The notes beneath the pieces were generated by a model. It had not been told where the DNA came from. It saw nothing but the letters and a program-made list of their open reading frames with translations, and did not search any database. A stretch of 50,591 nt of DNA from Pararhizobium antarcticum (GTDB lineage: Bacteria; Pseudomonadota; Alphaproteobacteria; Rhizobiales; Rhizobiaceae): assembly GCF_001885585.1 (NCBI RefSeq), contig NZ_LSRP01000093.1:1-50591 (forward strand). The letters run 5' to 3'. The position numbers and the translations under genes were made by a program. Shown here one piece after another: positions 34,570-43,312 of this stretch. Each line of letters opens with the position of its first letter. Position 1 is the stretch's first letter.

Positions 34570-35493
34570 CTATGCCGCTTCGCGTATCAGCGCCTGGGCC
34601 ATGCAGTGGATCCCACCGCCGGTCTTGGAAATTTCGCTCATGTCGATGGCGGCAACCTCGAAGCCACGGGCGCGCAATTGCTCGATCAGGGTCTGCGAGG
34701 AGGTGGGCGCAATCACCCGGTCCTTGCCGAGCGACATGAAATTACAACCGAGCGCCATCGTATCCTGGAAGGGGACGTCGATGATTTCGTGGCCCTTGGC
34801 CTTCAGCCAGTCAACGATACCAGGCTCCGTGCAGTCGAGGCAGACGGCCGTCAGCTTCGGGGCGATCGGCACCACCATCAGGTCGATATGGACGTAATAT
34901 TCGTCGATGAAGGCAAGCCGCGTCTCCCAACCTTCCTTTTTGAACCAATCCTCGACCTGGCGGGCGCCTTCCTCCTGCGTGCGGGCGCCGCCGCAGCCGA
35001 TGAGCACGACACCGTCCTCGATCACGTTGAAATCGCCGCCTTCGAAGGTGCCTGAGGTCACCATGTCATAAATGGGTATGCCGAGCTTCTCATAGGTGCG
35101 GATCGCCGCGTAATTTTCGCCCCGCCGCCACCAGTTGGCCATGGCGGTGATCACCGCCCCATAGGGCGTCATGAAGCTCGAATCGCGCGAATAGACCTGC
35201 ATCGGCAGCTCCGGCGTCGGCTCGTGCCAGTGGATCCTGACGCCGAAATGCTCATAGGCGGAAACCAGCTCCTTGTGCTGCGATTGCGCGACCTGGATGT
35301 TGCAGGGCGCCTCGCGCAGGTGTTTTCGCGAGAGTGAACTGGTCGAGAGATGCCGCAGGAAGGCCGGCGAACCAAGCAGCACGTCGGTGAGCGGATCGGT
35401 TTCATTGTTGAAACCCCAATTGCCCAGGCGGCTTGTGCCACCCTTCGGATTGCGGCGCTGTAGCGAGAAGGGCTCGTTAAACTGCATGATCAT
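34570..35493 (-). CDS. Dimethylargininase/arginine deiminase-like hydrolase
   Basis: Guanidino-modifying hydrolase of 307 aa with the pentein fold. The catalytic set is complete: Cys297 (GGGIHCM), His202 (YYVHIDLM), Asp104 (YSRDSSF) and the Glu151/Asp154 pair (TFEGGDF). Such enzymes turn arginine or methylated arginine into citrulline plus ammonia or methylamine, and relatives act on other guanidines. The start overlaps the stop of the M20-type amidohydrolase (ATGA), so the two are translated together. This suggests that the amidohydrolase frees a guanidino product for this enzyme, or the reverse. The natural substrate is not known. Confidence 0.88.
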   Translation of the reverse strand: MIMQFNEPFSLQRRNPKGGTSRLGNWGFNNETDPLTDVLLGSPAFLRHLSTSSLSRKHLREAPCNIQVAQSQHKELVSAYEHFGVRIHWHEPTPELPMQVYSRDSSFMTPYGAVITAMANWWRRGENYAAIRTYEKLGIPIYDMVTSGTFEGGDFNVIEDGVVLIGCGGARTQEEGARQVEDWFKKEGWETRLAFIDEYYVHIDLMVVPIAPKLTAVCLDCTEPGIVDWLKAKGHEIIDVPFQDTMALGCNFMSLGKDRVIAPTSSQTLIEQLRARGFEVAAIDMSEISKTGGGIHCMAQALIREAA

Positions 35494-37100
35494 GCCTCCA
35501 TGGTTTTCAGGTTGGGGATCGACCAGTCGCGTCCGCGGGCGGTCGTCACATATTCGGGCCAGCGGAAATGGATGGGGGGCGGGTAGTCGCAGAGCGGCGC
35601 GATCCAGCGACTGCCGCCCATGCCGCCGCCGGTGCGCTCGCGAAATTCCGTCTTGGCTGCGCTGCGCATATCCGCATCCTCAAGCAGGCGAACGGCGGAC
35701 AATGCCAGCGTCTTTGCTGCACAGATGACGGTCGGATCGATGGTTGCGGGAATACCGCCGAGCGCATTCATCACCCAGCCCGGGTAGCGCATGCCCTGCG
35801 GTGCCTTTAGGGCCGGCCGGGCGATATAAAAGCGGGCGGTCGGTGCATGCCACGTCATGTCGGTATAGTCGTCGGAGGTCGAGTTGCCCTGCGAGGGTGG
35901 CAGGTCGCGCCGCAGGATGGCCTCGGCATCCTGCGGCGACATCAGCCGCTCCATCTCCGGGATGAACGGCTCGTCCATCGGCGCAAGACCGAGATTGCCC
36001 TGGATGTCACGCGCAACGCGCTTTGCAGCCTCGTCCCAGCGCGGCGCGCCGACGGCCTGAAGCGATTGCCAGACAAGCTCGGCCATCGCATGATTGGCAA
36101 GCCCCGGTCTCGACTTGCACACCCAATGGCGCTCGAAACGGCAACCAGTCATGGCGGCGGCGGCCTGCGCATTGCGATCGAGCGCGGCCGTTACCTGTTC
36201 GGCCATGGCGATCGTCGGCACGCGGATCATATACTGGATCTCCGCAAGGCCGGCCGGCAGGTTGTCGGCGGTCGCCTGGCCGGCGGTCAGGATCGCCTCG
36301 CTGATCGACCAGCCGCCCTGATGCGGCAGCATTGAATCGCGCAACGCCTTCGAGGCCATGTACATGGTCATCAGCGCGTCGTTGGCGCCCGGCGCGCGAA
36401 CCGCGGAATGCGACTGCGGGATCGGGGCGCCGTCGCTGATGCCCCAGGTCTCGGGGTCGTCACAGACGAAGCGGTAGATCATCGCATAGGCCGCGCCGCA
36501 ATGCGTGTCCCAGCGCACCGTGTTGCAGAGCGGCAGCATGTAGAACGGATGAAATGAAAACATGCCGTCGAGACCGTCATAATAGCCCTTCGCCGCATGG
36601 ATCGGCTTGGAACCACGAACCTTTTCGGCCGGCTCGCCGGTGAAGCGCAGGCTGCCTGCAATGCCGTGACGCTGCATCGCTGCCTTGGTCGCGAGCAGTC
36701 CGCCGAGCGCGGCAATGCCCAAAGCCGAATGTGGATCCGTATGGCCGCCGGCGGCAAAACCGAGATTGTCGCGCGGTTCGCGGTTTGTCGTCGCGGCCTG
36801 GCAGTTTCCCGGGACGGCGTCGTATTCGGCATACATTCCGACAGTTGGGCCGACCACCGGAGCGGCGCCGTTGCTCCATTGCGCGCAAAACGCCGTCGGC
36901 ATGCCGCCGGAGCCTTCCTCGACGGAAAAGCCGTTCCGCTTCAAAAGCGCCACATACCATTCGGCTGATCGGTATTCCCGCCAGGCCGTCTCGCCGAAGT
37001 CGAAGATCGTCGAGGTCCAGAGCGAAAGATCCCTCCGGAGACTGTCGACGAAGGTCGCGGCTGAAGACTGGGCGGCGGAGACGGGCATTGCGACAATCAT
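35490..37100 (-). CDS. M20-type amidohydrolase (AbgB-like) with altered metal site
   Basis: Cytoplasmic hydrolase of 536 aa of the M20 peptidase/amidohydrolase group, most like subunit B of aminobenzoyl-glutamate hydrolase. Segments seen: GMYAEYDAVPG (89-98), GGHTDPHSALG (118-128), GEPAEKVRGS (155-164), FSFHPFYML and, near the C-terminus, TSDDYTDMTWHAPT. The usual GHxCGHN motif reads GHTDPHS, so the bridging cysteine is Asp122, and the second Glu of PAEE reads Lys160. It may bind metal differently or hydrolyse an unusual amide. First gene of the leftward operon; a 29-bp element shared with the ABC operon lies about 60 bp upstream. Confidence 0.85.
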   Translation of the reverse strand: MIVAMPVSAAQSSAATFVDSLRRDLSLWTSTIFDFGETAWREYRSAEWYVALLKRNGFSVEEGSGGMPTAFCAQWSNGAAPVVGPTVGMYAEYDAVPGNCQAATTNREPRDNLGFAAGGHTDPHSALGIAALGGLLATKAAMQRHGIAGSLRFTGEPAEKVRGSKPIHAAKGYYDGLDGMFSFHPFYMLPLCNTVRWDTHCGAAYAMIYRFVCDDPETWGISDGAPIPQSHSAVRAPGANDALMTMYMASKALRDSMLPHQGGWSISEAILTAGQATADNLPAGLAEIQYMIRVPTIAMAEQVTAALDRNAQAAAAMTGCRFERHWVCKSRPGLANHAMAELVWQSLQAVGAPRWDEAAKRVARDIQGNLGLAPMDEPFIPEMERLMSPQDAEAILRRDLPPSQGNSTSDDYTDMTWHAPTARFYIARPALKAPQGMRYPGWVMNALGGIPATIDPTVICAAKTLALSAVRLLEDADMRSAAKTEFRERTGGGMGGSRWIAPLCDYPPPIHFRWPEYVTTARGRDWSIPNLKTMEA

Positions 37101-37159
37101 TCCTTGACGAGGCGAAACAGGCCGTCGCGGCAGTTAAACGCCGATTGGCAGCGCGAAAA

Positions 37160-37188
37160 AGTGAAATGTTTTCTCGTCTTCGGCAAAT
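37160..37188 (-). promoter_or_regulatory. Shared 29-bp element, copy upstream of the amidohydrolase operon
   Basis: Read on the minus strand, the core is ATTTGCCGAAGAC followed by GAGAAAACATTTCAC. It matches the copy at 38193-38221 at 24 of 29 positions. It ends 59 bp before the amidohydrolase start. It is probably the binding site of the LysR regulator encoded between the two copies. Confidence 0.6.
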
Positions 37189-37247
37189 TATGTTCGCCAT
37201 TGCTCAAAAACCGGTCTAGCCTCACATCCGGATCAGAGGACGCAAGC

Positions 37248-38144
37248 ATGCAGCGTATCCCATCGACGCAGGCCTTGAGGGCGCTGGAAAGCTTTGCCCG
37301 TCACGGCACGGTCTGGAAGGCCGCCGATGAACTGAACCTGACCCGCAGCGCCATCAGCCACCAGTTGCGGCTTCTCGAGCGCGAACTTGGCTTCCAGATC
37401 TTCAACCGCGTCGGCACCCGCATCGAATTGACCGAGCAGGGGCTCGGCTATGCCGCCGATATCCGGCAGGCACTCAACACTATTGCCGGATCGGCGTCGC
37501 GCCATGCCAGCCGCGGTGTCAGTGGCGCGATCACCGTCAGCTGTCCGCCGGGCTTCGCCTCCAACTGGCTGTGCAACTACATTTCGCATTTCCGCGAGGC
37601 CTATCCGGATGTGCGGATTTCAATCGTCACACCGCGCCGGCTGGACGATATCAGCAATCCGGACGTCGATCTGTTCATCGCCTTCGGCACGGGAAACTGG
37701 CCGTCGATGAAGGTGGAACTGATTGTCGAGGTAGAATTTGCGCCGCTTTGCAGCCCGGTTCTCTTGAACAAGATCGGTGGCCTCAACGATCCCGGCGACA
37801 TCAAGAAAGTCTGCCTGCTGCATCTTGGCGACTATGAAGACTGGGAGAACTGGCTGGCGCTTGCCGGCGTCGACCAGAGCTACGCCTCCACCGGCATCAT
37901 TTTCTCGGACATGAACCTGGTCTTTGCCGCAACGCTTTCCGGGCAGGGGGTCGCGGTCGGCGATCGCTTCACCTGCCGCCATGCCATGACCAGCGGCCAA
38001 CTGGTGCAGCCTTTCGACATCAGCATCAAGTCCAGCCGTTCCTATTATATGGTGGTGTCCGACGCCAAGGCCGACAGCCAGGCTGTCCTTGCGTTCAGCG
38101 CCTGGCTTCGGACGGAAATGCTCAAAAATAACGCAGATGCCTAG
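37248..38144 (+). CDS. LysR-family transcriptional regulator (GcvA-like)
   Basis: Regulator of 298 aa. An N-terminal winged helix occupies residues 1-62 (TRSAISHQLRLLERELGFQIF), then a linker helix and a periplasmic-binding-like effector domain. The ATG at 37248 has AGAGGA upstream; the frame extends to 37104 without support. It stands between the leftward hydrolase operon and the rightward ABC operon, and identical-looking elements lie on both sides, one before each operon, so it probably controls both. Its effector is presumably the imported compound or a breakdown product. Confidence 0.9.
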   Translation: MQRIPSTQALRALESFARHGTVWKAADELNLTRSAISHQLRLLERELGFQIFNRVGTRIELTEQGLGYAADIRQALNTIAGSASRHASRGVSGAITVSCPPGFASNWLCNYISHFREAYPDVRISIVTPRRLDDISNPDVDLFIAFGTGNWPSMKVELIVEVEFAPLCSPVLLNKIGGLNDPGDIKKVCLLHLGDYEDWENWLALAGVDQSYASTGIIFSDMNLVFAATLSGQGVAVGDRFTCRHAMTSGQLVQPFDISIKSSRSYYMVVSDAKADSQAVLAFSAWLRTEMLKNNADA

Positions 38145-38192
38145 AACGGTATGGATTTTCGCCGCAGGAACCGGCGATATTTGACAAATTAC

Positions 38193-38221
38193 ATTTGCGG
38201 AAGACAGGAAAATATTTCGTT
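38193..38221 (+). promoter_or_regulatory. Shared 29-bp element, copy upstream of the ABC operon
   Basis: The core is ATTTGCGGAAGAC followed by AGGAAAATATTTCGTT. It ends 51 bp before the ATPase gene start, almost the same distance as the other copy from the amidohydrolase start (59 bp), and has the same orientation relative to its gene. The preceding TTGACA at 38181-38186 may be a -35 box. Confidence 0.6.
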
Positions 38222-38272
38222 TGTCCTCACCTGGAAACACTCCTACGATTTCCCCTTGATAGAGGAGCGTCA

Positions 38273-39346
38273 ATGCACGGCGGACACGAGGCGGCCGAGA
38301 TCACAGCAGCGGGAATCGGCAAGGCCTATGGTGATTTCCATGCGCTCAGCGATATTTCGTTGACGATCGGTTCCGGCGAGTTCCTGACATTGCTTGGCCC
38401 ATCCGGCTCGGGCAAGAGCACCTTCCTGATGATCCTTGCCGGGTTCGAGGAACCCACCTCCGGAAAACTCCACAAGGATGGCCTCGACATTACCAGAGTG
38501 CCAGCGGAGAAACGTGCCTTCGGCATGGTCTTCCAAGGCTATGCGCTGTTCCCGCACATGACCGTCGAGCAGAACATCGCCTTTCCACTCAAGGTGCAGA
38601 AGCGGTCGGCTAGGGACATCAAGCGCCGTGTCGATGACATGATTGCTCGTGTCGGACTGCGCGGTCATGAACACAAGCGCCCTGCCGGCCTGTCCGGCGG
38701 CCAGCAACAGCGCGTGGCGCTTGCGCGCGCGCTTGTCTTCGAGCCGTCGGTTCTGCTGCTCGACGAGCCTTTCTCTGCTCTCGACAAGAACTTGCGCGGC
38801 GCCATGCAGGAGGAAGTCCGCCGGCTGCATCAGGAAACCGGGACCACCTTCGTCTTTGTAACCCACGACCAGTCCGAGGCGCTGGCGCTGTCGACTCGGA
38901 TCGGCATCTTCAATCAGGGACGGCTGCAGCAGATCGGTACGCCCAAGGACGTCTATGAGCGCCCGGCAAACCGCTTCGTCGCAGAGTTTCTCGGCGATGT
39001 GAATTTCCTCAGCCTGTCCTCGGTCAAACCGACGGATGATGGAGCCGAAGGCCTCTTCGAGGGCCGGCCAATGCGCATTTCGGCACCGGGACAGGCGATC
39101 AGCGCGCAGTTCGCGATCCGCCCGGAGCACATGGTTCTGTTCGAACAGGCGCCCCGGGACGGCAACATGCTGCAGGCAACGATCGGCGACGTGACCTATC
39201 TCGGTGCCGAAACGCGGTTTTCGCTGAAGACGCCTGGCGGCATCGATCTTGTCCTGCAGATGCCGACGCGCGAGGTGACAGGTGCCTTTGCACCGGGCCG
39301 GAGTGTCTGGGCCGGATGGCCCGCCAACCAGGGTTTCTTTCTGTAA
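38273..39346 (+). CDS. Polyamine-type ABC transporter ATP-binding protein (PotA family)
   Basis: Cytoplasmic ATPase of 357 aa: Walker A GPSGSGKST, signature LSGGQQQR, Walker B VLLLDEPFSAL and a C-terminal TOBE domain (FAIRPEHM region). The ATG at 38273 follows GAGGAG. First gene of an importer operon with a binding protein and two permeases of the spermidine/putrescine type. With the divergent hydrolase genes the cargo may be an acylated or conjugated guanidine or polyamine. Confidence 0.9.
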   Translation: MHGGHEAAEITAAGIGKAYGDFHALSDISLTIGSGEFLTLLGPSGSGKSTFLMILAGFEEPTSGKLHKDGLDITRVPAEKRAFGMVFQGYALFPHMTVEQNIAFPLKVQKRSARDIKRRVDDMIARVGLRGHEHKRPAGLSGGQQQRVALARALVFEPSVLLLDEPFSALDKNLRGAMQEEVRRLHQETGTTFVFVTHDQSEALALSTRIGIFNQGRLQQIGTPKDVYERPANRFVAEFLGDVNFLSLSSVKPTDDGAEGLFEGRPMRISAPGQAISAQFAIRPEHMVLFEQAPRDGNMLQATIGDVTYLGAETRFSLKTPGGIDLVLQMPTREVTGAFAPGRSVWAGWPANQGFFL

Positions 39347-39403
39347 GTGCCTGAAACGAGCGGCCTCGCCAAAGAAGCCGCCGCAAAACCAGAGGAGAAC
39401 GTC

Positions 39404-40483
39404 ATGACCAAGAGTTTCGAGCCGAACGGTCTGTCCCGCCGGCGCTTCACGCAGATGGCCGCTTTGCTTCTGACCGCAAGCCCGATCGCGCTCAGCGCCT
39501 CGTGGGCCCGCGCGGCCGAAGGCGAACTCGTCTTCGTCAACTGGGGCGGCGATGCCGGGCCTGCCTATGACAAGGCCTATGGTGCGCCCTTCAAGGAAGA
39601 GGCCGGCGTAACAGTCAAGCAGGACGGCTCCGGACCGACTGAAGGCGCAATCGCTGCGCAGTTCGAAAGCGGCAAGCCGAGCTGGGACCTCGTCGATGCC
39701 GATCCGTTCTCAGCCCAGGCGCTCGGCAAGAAGGGCATGATGGAGCCGATCGATTATGCGGTCGTCGACAAGTCCAAGATGCGCGACGGTTTTGCCTGGG
39801 AATATGCAGCCTCGACCTATTTCTTCTCCTATATCATCGCCTATGACGCCTCAAAATTCGGCGACAAGGTGCCGACCGGCATGGCGGACTTCTTCGACGT
39901 CGAGAAGTTTCCCGGCAAGCGTTCGCTCTACAAGTGGGGTGCGGGTATGTGGGAGGCAGCCCTGATGGCGGACGGCGTCGAGCCGTCCAAGCTCTACCCG
40001 CTCGATCTCGAGCGCGCCCACAAGAAGATCGCCGCTTTCAAGGACAATATCGTTTCCTACTGGGGCGGCGGTGCCGAGAGCCAGTCCGTTCTGCTGAACG
40101 GCGAAGCCTCGATGGCGCTGATCTGGTCGACCCGCGCCGGCCTGATCGAGAAGGATTCCGGCGGTTCGATCAAGTTCATCTGGGACCAGGGCCTGATTTC
40201 GCCCGGCGCAATGGGCGTGATCAAGGGCAATCCGGGCGGGAAGGATGCGGCGATGAAGTTTATCGCTTCCGCGCAGGATCCGAAAAAGCAGGTGATCATG
40301 TTCGAAATGCTCGGACAGGGACCGGCCAACCCGGCCACCGACGCAATGCTGACGCCAGAACAGGCCATGCTAAACCCTGTGGACCCCGCCAACATGGCCA
40401 AGCAGGTGGCACTCGACATGGCCTGGTACGAGACCCATTACGGCCCGGCGCTGGATGAATATACCAAGATCATCTCGGCATAA
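39404..40483 (+). CDS. Polyamine-type substrate-binding protein, Tat-exported
   Basis: Periplasmic binding protein of 359 aa. The N-terminus has a twin-arginine motif (SRRRFTQM) before a hydrophobic stretch and an ARAAEGE cleavage region, so export by the Tat route is likely. The mature part is a PotD/SBP_bac_8-type fold (VFVNWGGDAGPAYDKAYG, then DLVDADPFSAQAL). ATG 39404 follows GAGGAG; the frame from 39347 overlaps the ATPase end region. Ligand unknown. Confidence 0.9.
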   Translation: MTKSFEPNGLSRRRFTQMAALLLTASPIALSASWARAAEGELVFVNWGGDAGPAYDKAYGAPFKEEAGVTVKQDGSGPTEGAIAAQFESGKPSWDLVDADPFSAQALGKKGMMEPIDYAVVDKSKMRDGFAWEYAASTYFFSYIIAYDASKFGDKVPTGMADFFDVEKFPGKRSLYKWGAGMWEAALMADGVEPSKLYPLDLERAHKKIAAFKDNIVSYWGGGAESQSVLLNGEASMALIWSTRAGLIEKDSGGSIKFIWDQGLISPGAMGVIKGNPGGKDAAMKFIASAQDPKKQVIMFEMLGQGPANPATDAMLTPEQAMLNPVDPANMAKQVALDMAWYETHYGPALDEYTKIISA

Positions 40484-40492
40484 GGATCATGA

Positions 40493-40622
40493 CCCTTCTC
40501 CCTGCGGGGAGGAGGGTCGAGCCCAGCGAGACGAGGAGGGCGCTTCAGCGACGCTGAAGCCAGATGCTTCGCTTCCTTCATCCGGCGCGATGCGCCACCT
40601 TCTCCCTGCTGGGGAGAAGCGG
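40493..40622. repeat. Rhizobial-type palindromic intergenic repeat
   Basis: Three palindromes in a row fill the gap between the binding protein and permease genes: CCCTTCTCCC/GGGAGGAGGG at 40493-40516, GCTTCAGC/GCTGAAGC at 40542-40560 and CTTCTCCC/GGGAGAAG at 40599-40619. The GC-rich word CTTCTCCC-TGC-GGGGAG is common in dispersed rhizobial repeats. It is probably a dispersed element and not part of the operon's original design. It could also stabilise the upstream mRNA. Confidence 0.65.
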
Positions 40623-40684
40623 GAACGCGGAGCGCTTCTCGCATCCTTAGTCAAAACCTGGAATCAGCAGAAAGGAGGCCCGCG

Positions 40685-41512
40685 ATGACACTCGACAGAC
40701 TGAAACCCGTCCTGCTGCTCGGCCCGCTGGTCCTGTTCCTTGGCCTTGCTTATTTCGTTCCGTTTCTCGGTGTCATGCAGTGGAGTGTGACGCTGCCGGA
40801 GCCGGGTATCGGCCAATATGGCAAGGCGATCAGCGATCCGTTGATCCATTCGGTGTTCCTGCGGACGTTCCGCATCTGCCTGATCGTCACGGTCGCCTCT
40901 GTCGTGTGTGCCTATGCCATCACTTATGTCTGGGTTCGTGGCACGCCGCTACAGCGTCTGCTGACCGAACTGTGCATTCTCATCCCTTTCTGGATCTCGG
41001 TTCTCACCCGCGCGTTTGGTTGGGTGGCGCTTCTGTCAAATCGTGGTCTGCTGAACACATGGATGCAGTCCCTTGGTATTATTTCCGAGCCGTTGACCAT
41101 GGTGCGCAACGAATTCGGCGTCGTGCTCGGCATGACGCATTTCCTCATTCCCTTTGCCGTCTTCCCGATCGCGTCGGCCATGCGCAGTCTTGACGAGCGC
41201 GTGTTTTTGGCGGCCCGCGGCATGGGGGCTTCGCAGATGCGGACCTTCTGGACGATCTTCGTGCCGATCACCCTTCCAGGAATTCTGGGTGCCGGCCTGA
41301 TGGTCTTCGTCTTTGCGCTAGGCTTCTTCATCACGCCCGCCATTCTCGGCGGTGGCCGCAGCGTGATGATTGCCGAACTGATCTATCTGCGCATCTTCCA
41401 GAGCCCGGACTGGGGGCTGGGGGCTGCGGTCAGTGTACTGCTGATGGTCTTTGTGGGGGTGCTGCTTGCGCTGCTCGTTCGTTTCGTGCGTCCCAACAGA
41501 ATGCTGGGATAG
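40685..41512 (+). CDS. Polyamine-type ABC transporter permease (PotB family)
   Basis: Inner-membrane permease of 275 aa with about six helices and the EAA-like loop RSLDERVFLAARGMGASQMRTF (read as LAARGMGAS) typical of PotB. GGAGG precedes the ATG. It lies after the palindromic repeat and 6 bp before the second permease gene. Confidence 0.92.
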   Translation: MTLDRLKPVLLLGPLVLFLGLAYFVPFLGVMQWSVTLPEPGIGQYGKAISDPLIHSVFLRTFRICLIVTVASVVCAYAITYVWVRGTPLQRLLTELCILIPFWISVLTRAFGWVALLSNRGLLNTWMQSLGIISEPLTMVRNEFGVVLGMTHFLIPFAVFPIASAMRSLDERVFLAARGMGASQMRTFWTIFVPITLPGILGAGLMVFVFALGFFITPAILGGGRSVMIAELIYLRIFQSPDWGLGAAVSVLLMVFVGVLLALLVRFVRPNRMLG

Positions 41513-41518
41513 CCGATC

Positions 41519-42316
41519 ATGATGAAACCCAGCCCCATCGCCGTCGTGCTTGCTTTCGCGGTCGCGGTCTTCCTGCTTCTGCCTTTGATCGCCGTCATTC
41601 CGGTGTCGTTCACGCCAGCGCGGTTCCTGTCGATGCCGACGGGTATCTGGTCGCTGCGCCACTATCAGGCGCTTATCGACAATCCGGCCTGGTTGCAGGC
41701 GACAGGGCTGAGCATCCGCATCGGCATCCTCAGTTCCGGGATCGCGACGCTTCTGGCGCTGATGTTCAGCCTTGGGATCTGGATGTTCAGGCCTTGGTTT
41801 TCCGGCCTGCTGTTCGGTTTCGTGCTTCTGCCGATGGTCGCACCGCCGGTGGTTTCTGCGATTACGCTGTATTTCTTCCTGATCGGACTTTCCAAGATCA
41901 ATTCGATCGTCGCCTACGACACCTGGATCGGCGTCGCCATTGCCCATGCGGTGATGATCGCGCCGTTTGCCGTCGTAATGGTCACGGTTTCCCTATCGCA
42001 GGTGGACCGGCGTATCGATCTGGCGGCCCGGGGTTTTGGTGCAAGCGTCGGCCAGCGTGTCTTCAAGGTGATCCTTCCGACCATCCGTTTCGGCGTCCTC
42101 ACGGCCTTTTTTCTGTCCTTCGTCCTCTCCTGGGAGGAAATCGGCGTGACGCTGTTCATCACCAGCATCGATGCGGTGACACTGCCGCGAATGATGTGGA
42201 TGGGCCTGCGCGACAACATCGACCCGGCAATCGCCGCGATCTCGGTCATCCTCATCGTCGTCGTGATTTCGGCTGTGCTGATTAAGACCGCAATCGCCCA
42301 ACGGGAAAAAATGTGA
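41519..42316 (+). CDS. Polyamine-type ABC transporter permease (PotC family)
   Basis: Inner-membrane permease of 265 aa with about six helices and the loop IDLAARGFGASVGQRVFKVILP near the C-terminal third. Two adjacent ATGs (41519 and 41522) are both possible. It closes the importer operon. No terminator-like hairpin with a T-run is evident in 42317-42480. Confidence 0.92.
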   Translation: MMKPSPIAVVLAFAVAVFLLLPLIAVIPVSFTPARFLSMPTGIWSLRHYQALIDNPAWLQATGLSIRIGILSSGIATLLALMFSLGIWMFRPWFSGLLFGFVLLPMVAPPVVSAITLYFFLIGLSKINSIVAYDTWIGVAIAHAVMIAPFAVVMVTVSLSQVDRRIDLAARGFGASVGQRVFKVILPTIRFGVLTAFFLSFVLSWEEIGVTLFITSIDAVTLPRMMWMGLRDNIDPAIAAISVILIVVVISAVLIKTAIAQREKM

Positions 42317-42541
42317 GAGTCGCATTGGAGAGACTTCTAACAAAGTGACCACGAGCTAGATGGAAATCTCGCCTTGCGCTTAGAAGGTCGAAATCGACTT
42401 GTCGCGGACTATCGCTCTAGACACCTTGAAATTTCCGCCTATATGACGCAAAGTTAACTTTGATAGCCGCCGTGTCTGATTTTGCAAGGCATCTGCATAT
42501 TCTGGTTCCTGCGTCGCGTGTGCAGCCGGTTTGGAAATCTT

Positions 42542-43312
42542 TTGAACCACATACAAACCCATCTCCGCGTCGTTGCAGCCCTACTGATAAGGGAAATGGA
42601 AGCGCGCTTTGGCAGCAAGCCCGGAGGCTATGCTTGGGCGTTGATGGATCCAGTTTCGCATGTGTTGCTGATGACCTTAATTTTCCAGGCGATTGCACAT
42701 GCTCCGGCGCTTGGCACGAGCTTCCCGCTCTTCTTTGCAACAGGGTACATAGGATTTCAGTTTTATCAGGCCATGGCAGGCTATTTGAATGGTGCGGTCA
42801 AGGCGAACAAGTCACTGCTTAGCTATCCGAATGTCGCCCCCATCGACGCGATGGTTGCGCGCTATTTACTGCAGTTCGGAACGACGGCGCTTGTCGCAAT
42901 CGTTGTGCTCGGTGGCATTATCGCTTTCATGCGCGTGCCGGTTGATCTTTATTGGCCGGCGCTGATCGAGGCGGCCTTTGTGGGCAGCATATTAGCGCTG
43001 GGCAACGGCCTGATCAACAATGTTATGTTTGTCAAATATCCACTCTACGAACAGGTGTTCAGCATTATCAGCCGACCTCTGTTTATGGTTTCCGGCGTCT
43101 TTTTTCTTCCAGACTCTATCCCTGCGCCCTACAAGGAAGTGGTCTTACTTAATCCACTCGTCCACCTAACCATGCTTTTCAGAACCGGGTTCTATGACGA
43201 ATACAGGGCAATTGGCCTAGATACTTCCTATCTCTACAGCTTCGCATTTTTGACACTGTTTTTTGGAATGGTGATTTTCTCTTTTTCCGCTGCATTGTTG
43301 AGAAACGAATGA
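42542..43312 (+). CDS. Capsule-type polysaccharide ABC transporter permease (KpsM/RkpT family)
   Basis: ABC-2 type inner-membrane permease that moves a finished polysaccharide chain across the membrane. The frame is open from 42482 without a good ATG. A TTG at 42542 gives a protein of 256 aa beginning NHIQTHLRVVAALLIREMEARFG (in pieces LRVVAALLIREM and ARFGSKPGGYAW), the normal KpsM/RkpT length and start. A GTG at 42518 is an alternative. Six hydrophobic helices follow. It overlaps the ATPase gene by four bases. It is the first gene of a new operon unrelated to the preceding importer. Confidence 0.85.
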   Translation: MNHIQTHLRVVAALLIREMEARFGSKPGGYAWALMDPVSHVLLMTLIFQAIAHAPALGTSFPLFFATGYIGFQFYQAMAGYLNGAVKANKSLLSYPNVAPIDAMVARYLLQFGTTALVAIVVLGGIIAFMRVPVDLYWPALIEAAFVGSILALGNGLINNVMFVKYPLYEQVFSIISRPLFMVSGVFFLPDSIPAPYKEVVLLNPLVHLTMLFRTGFYDEYRAIGLDTSYLYSFAFLTLFFGMVIFSFSAALLRNE

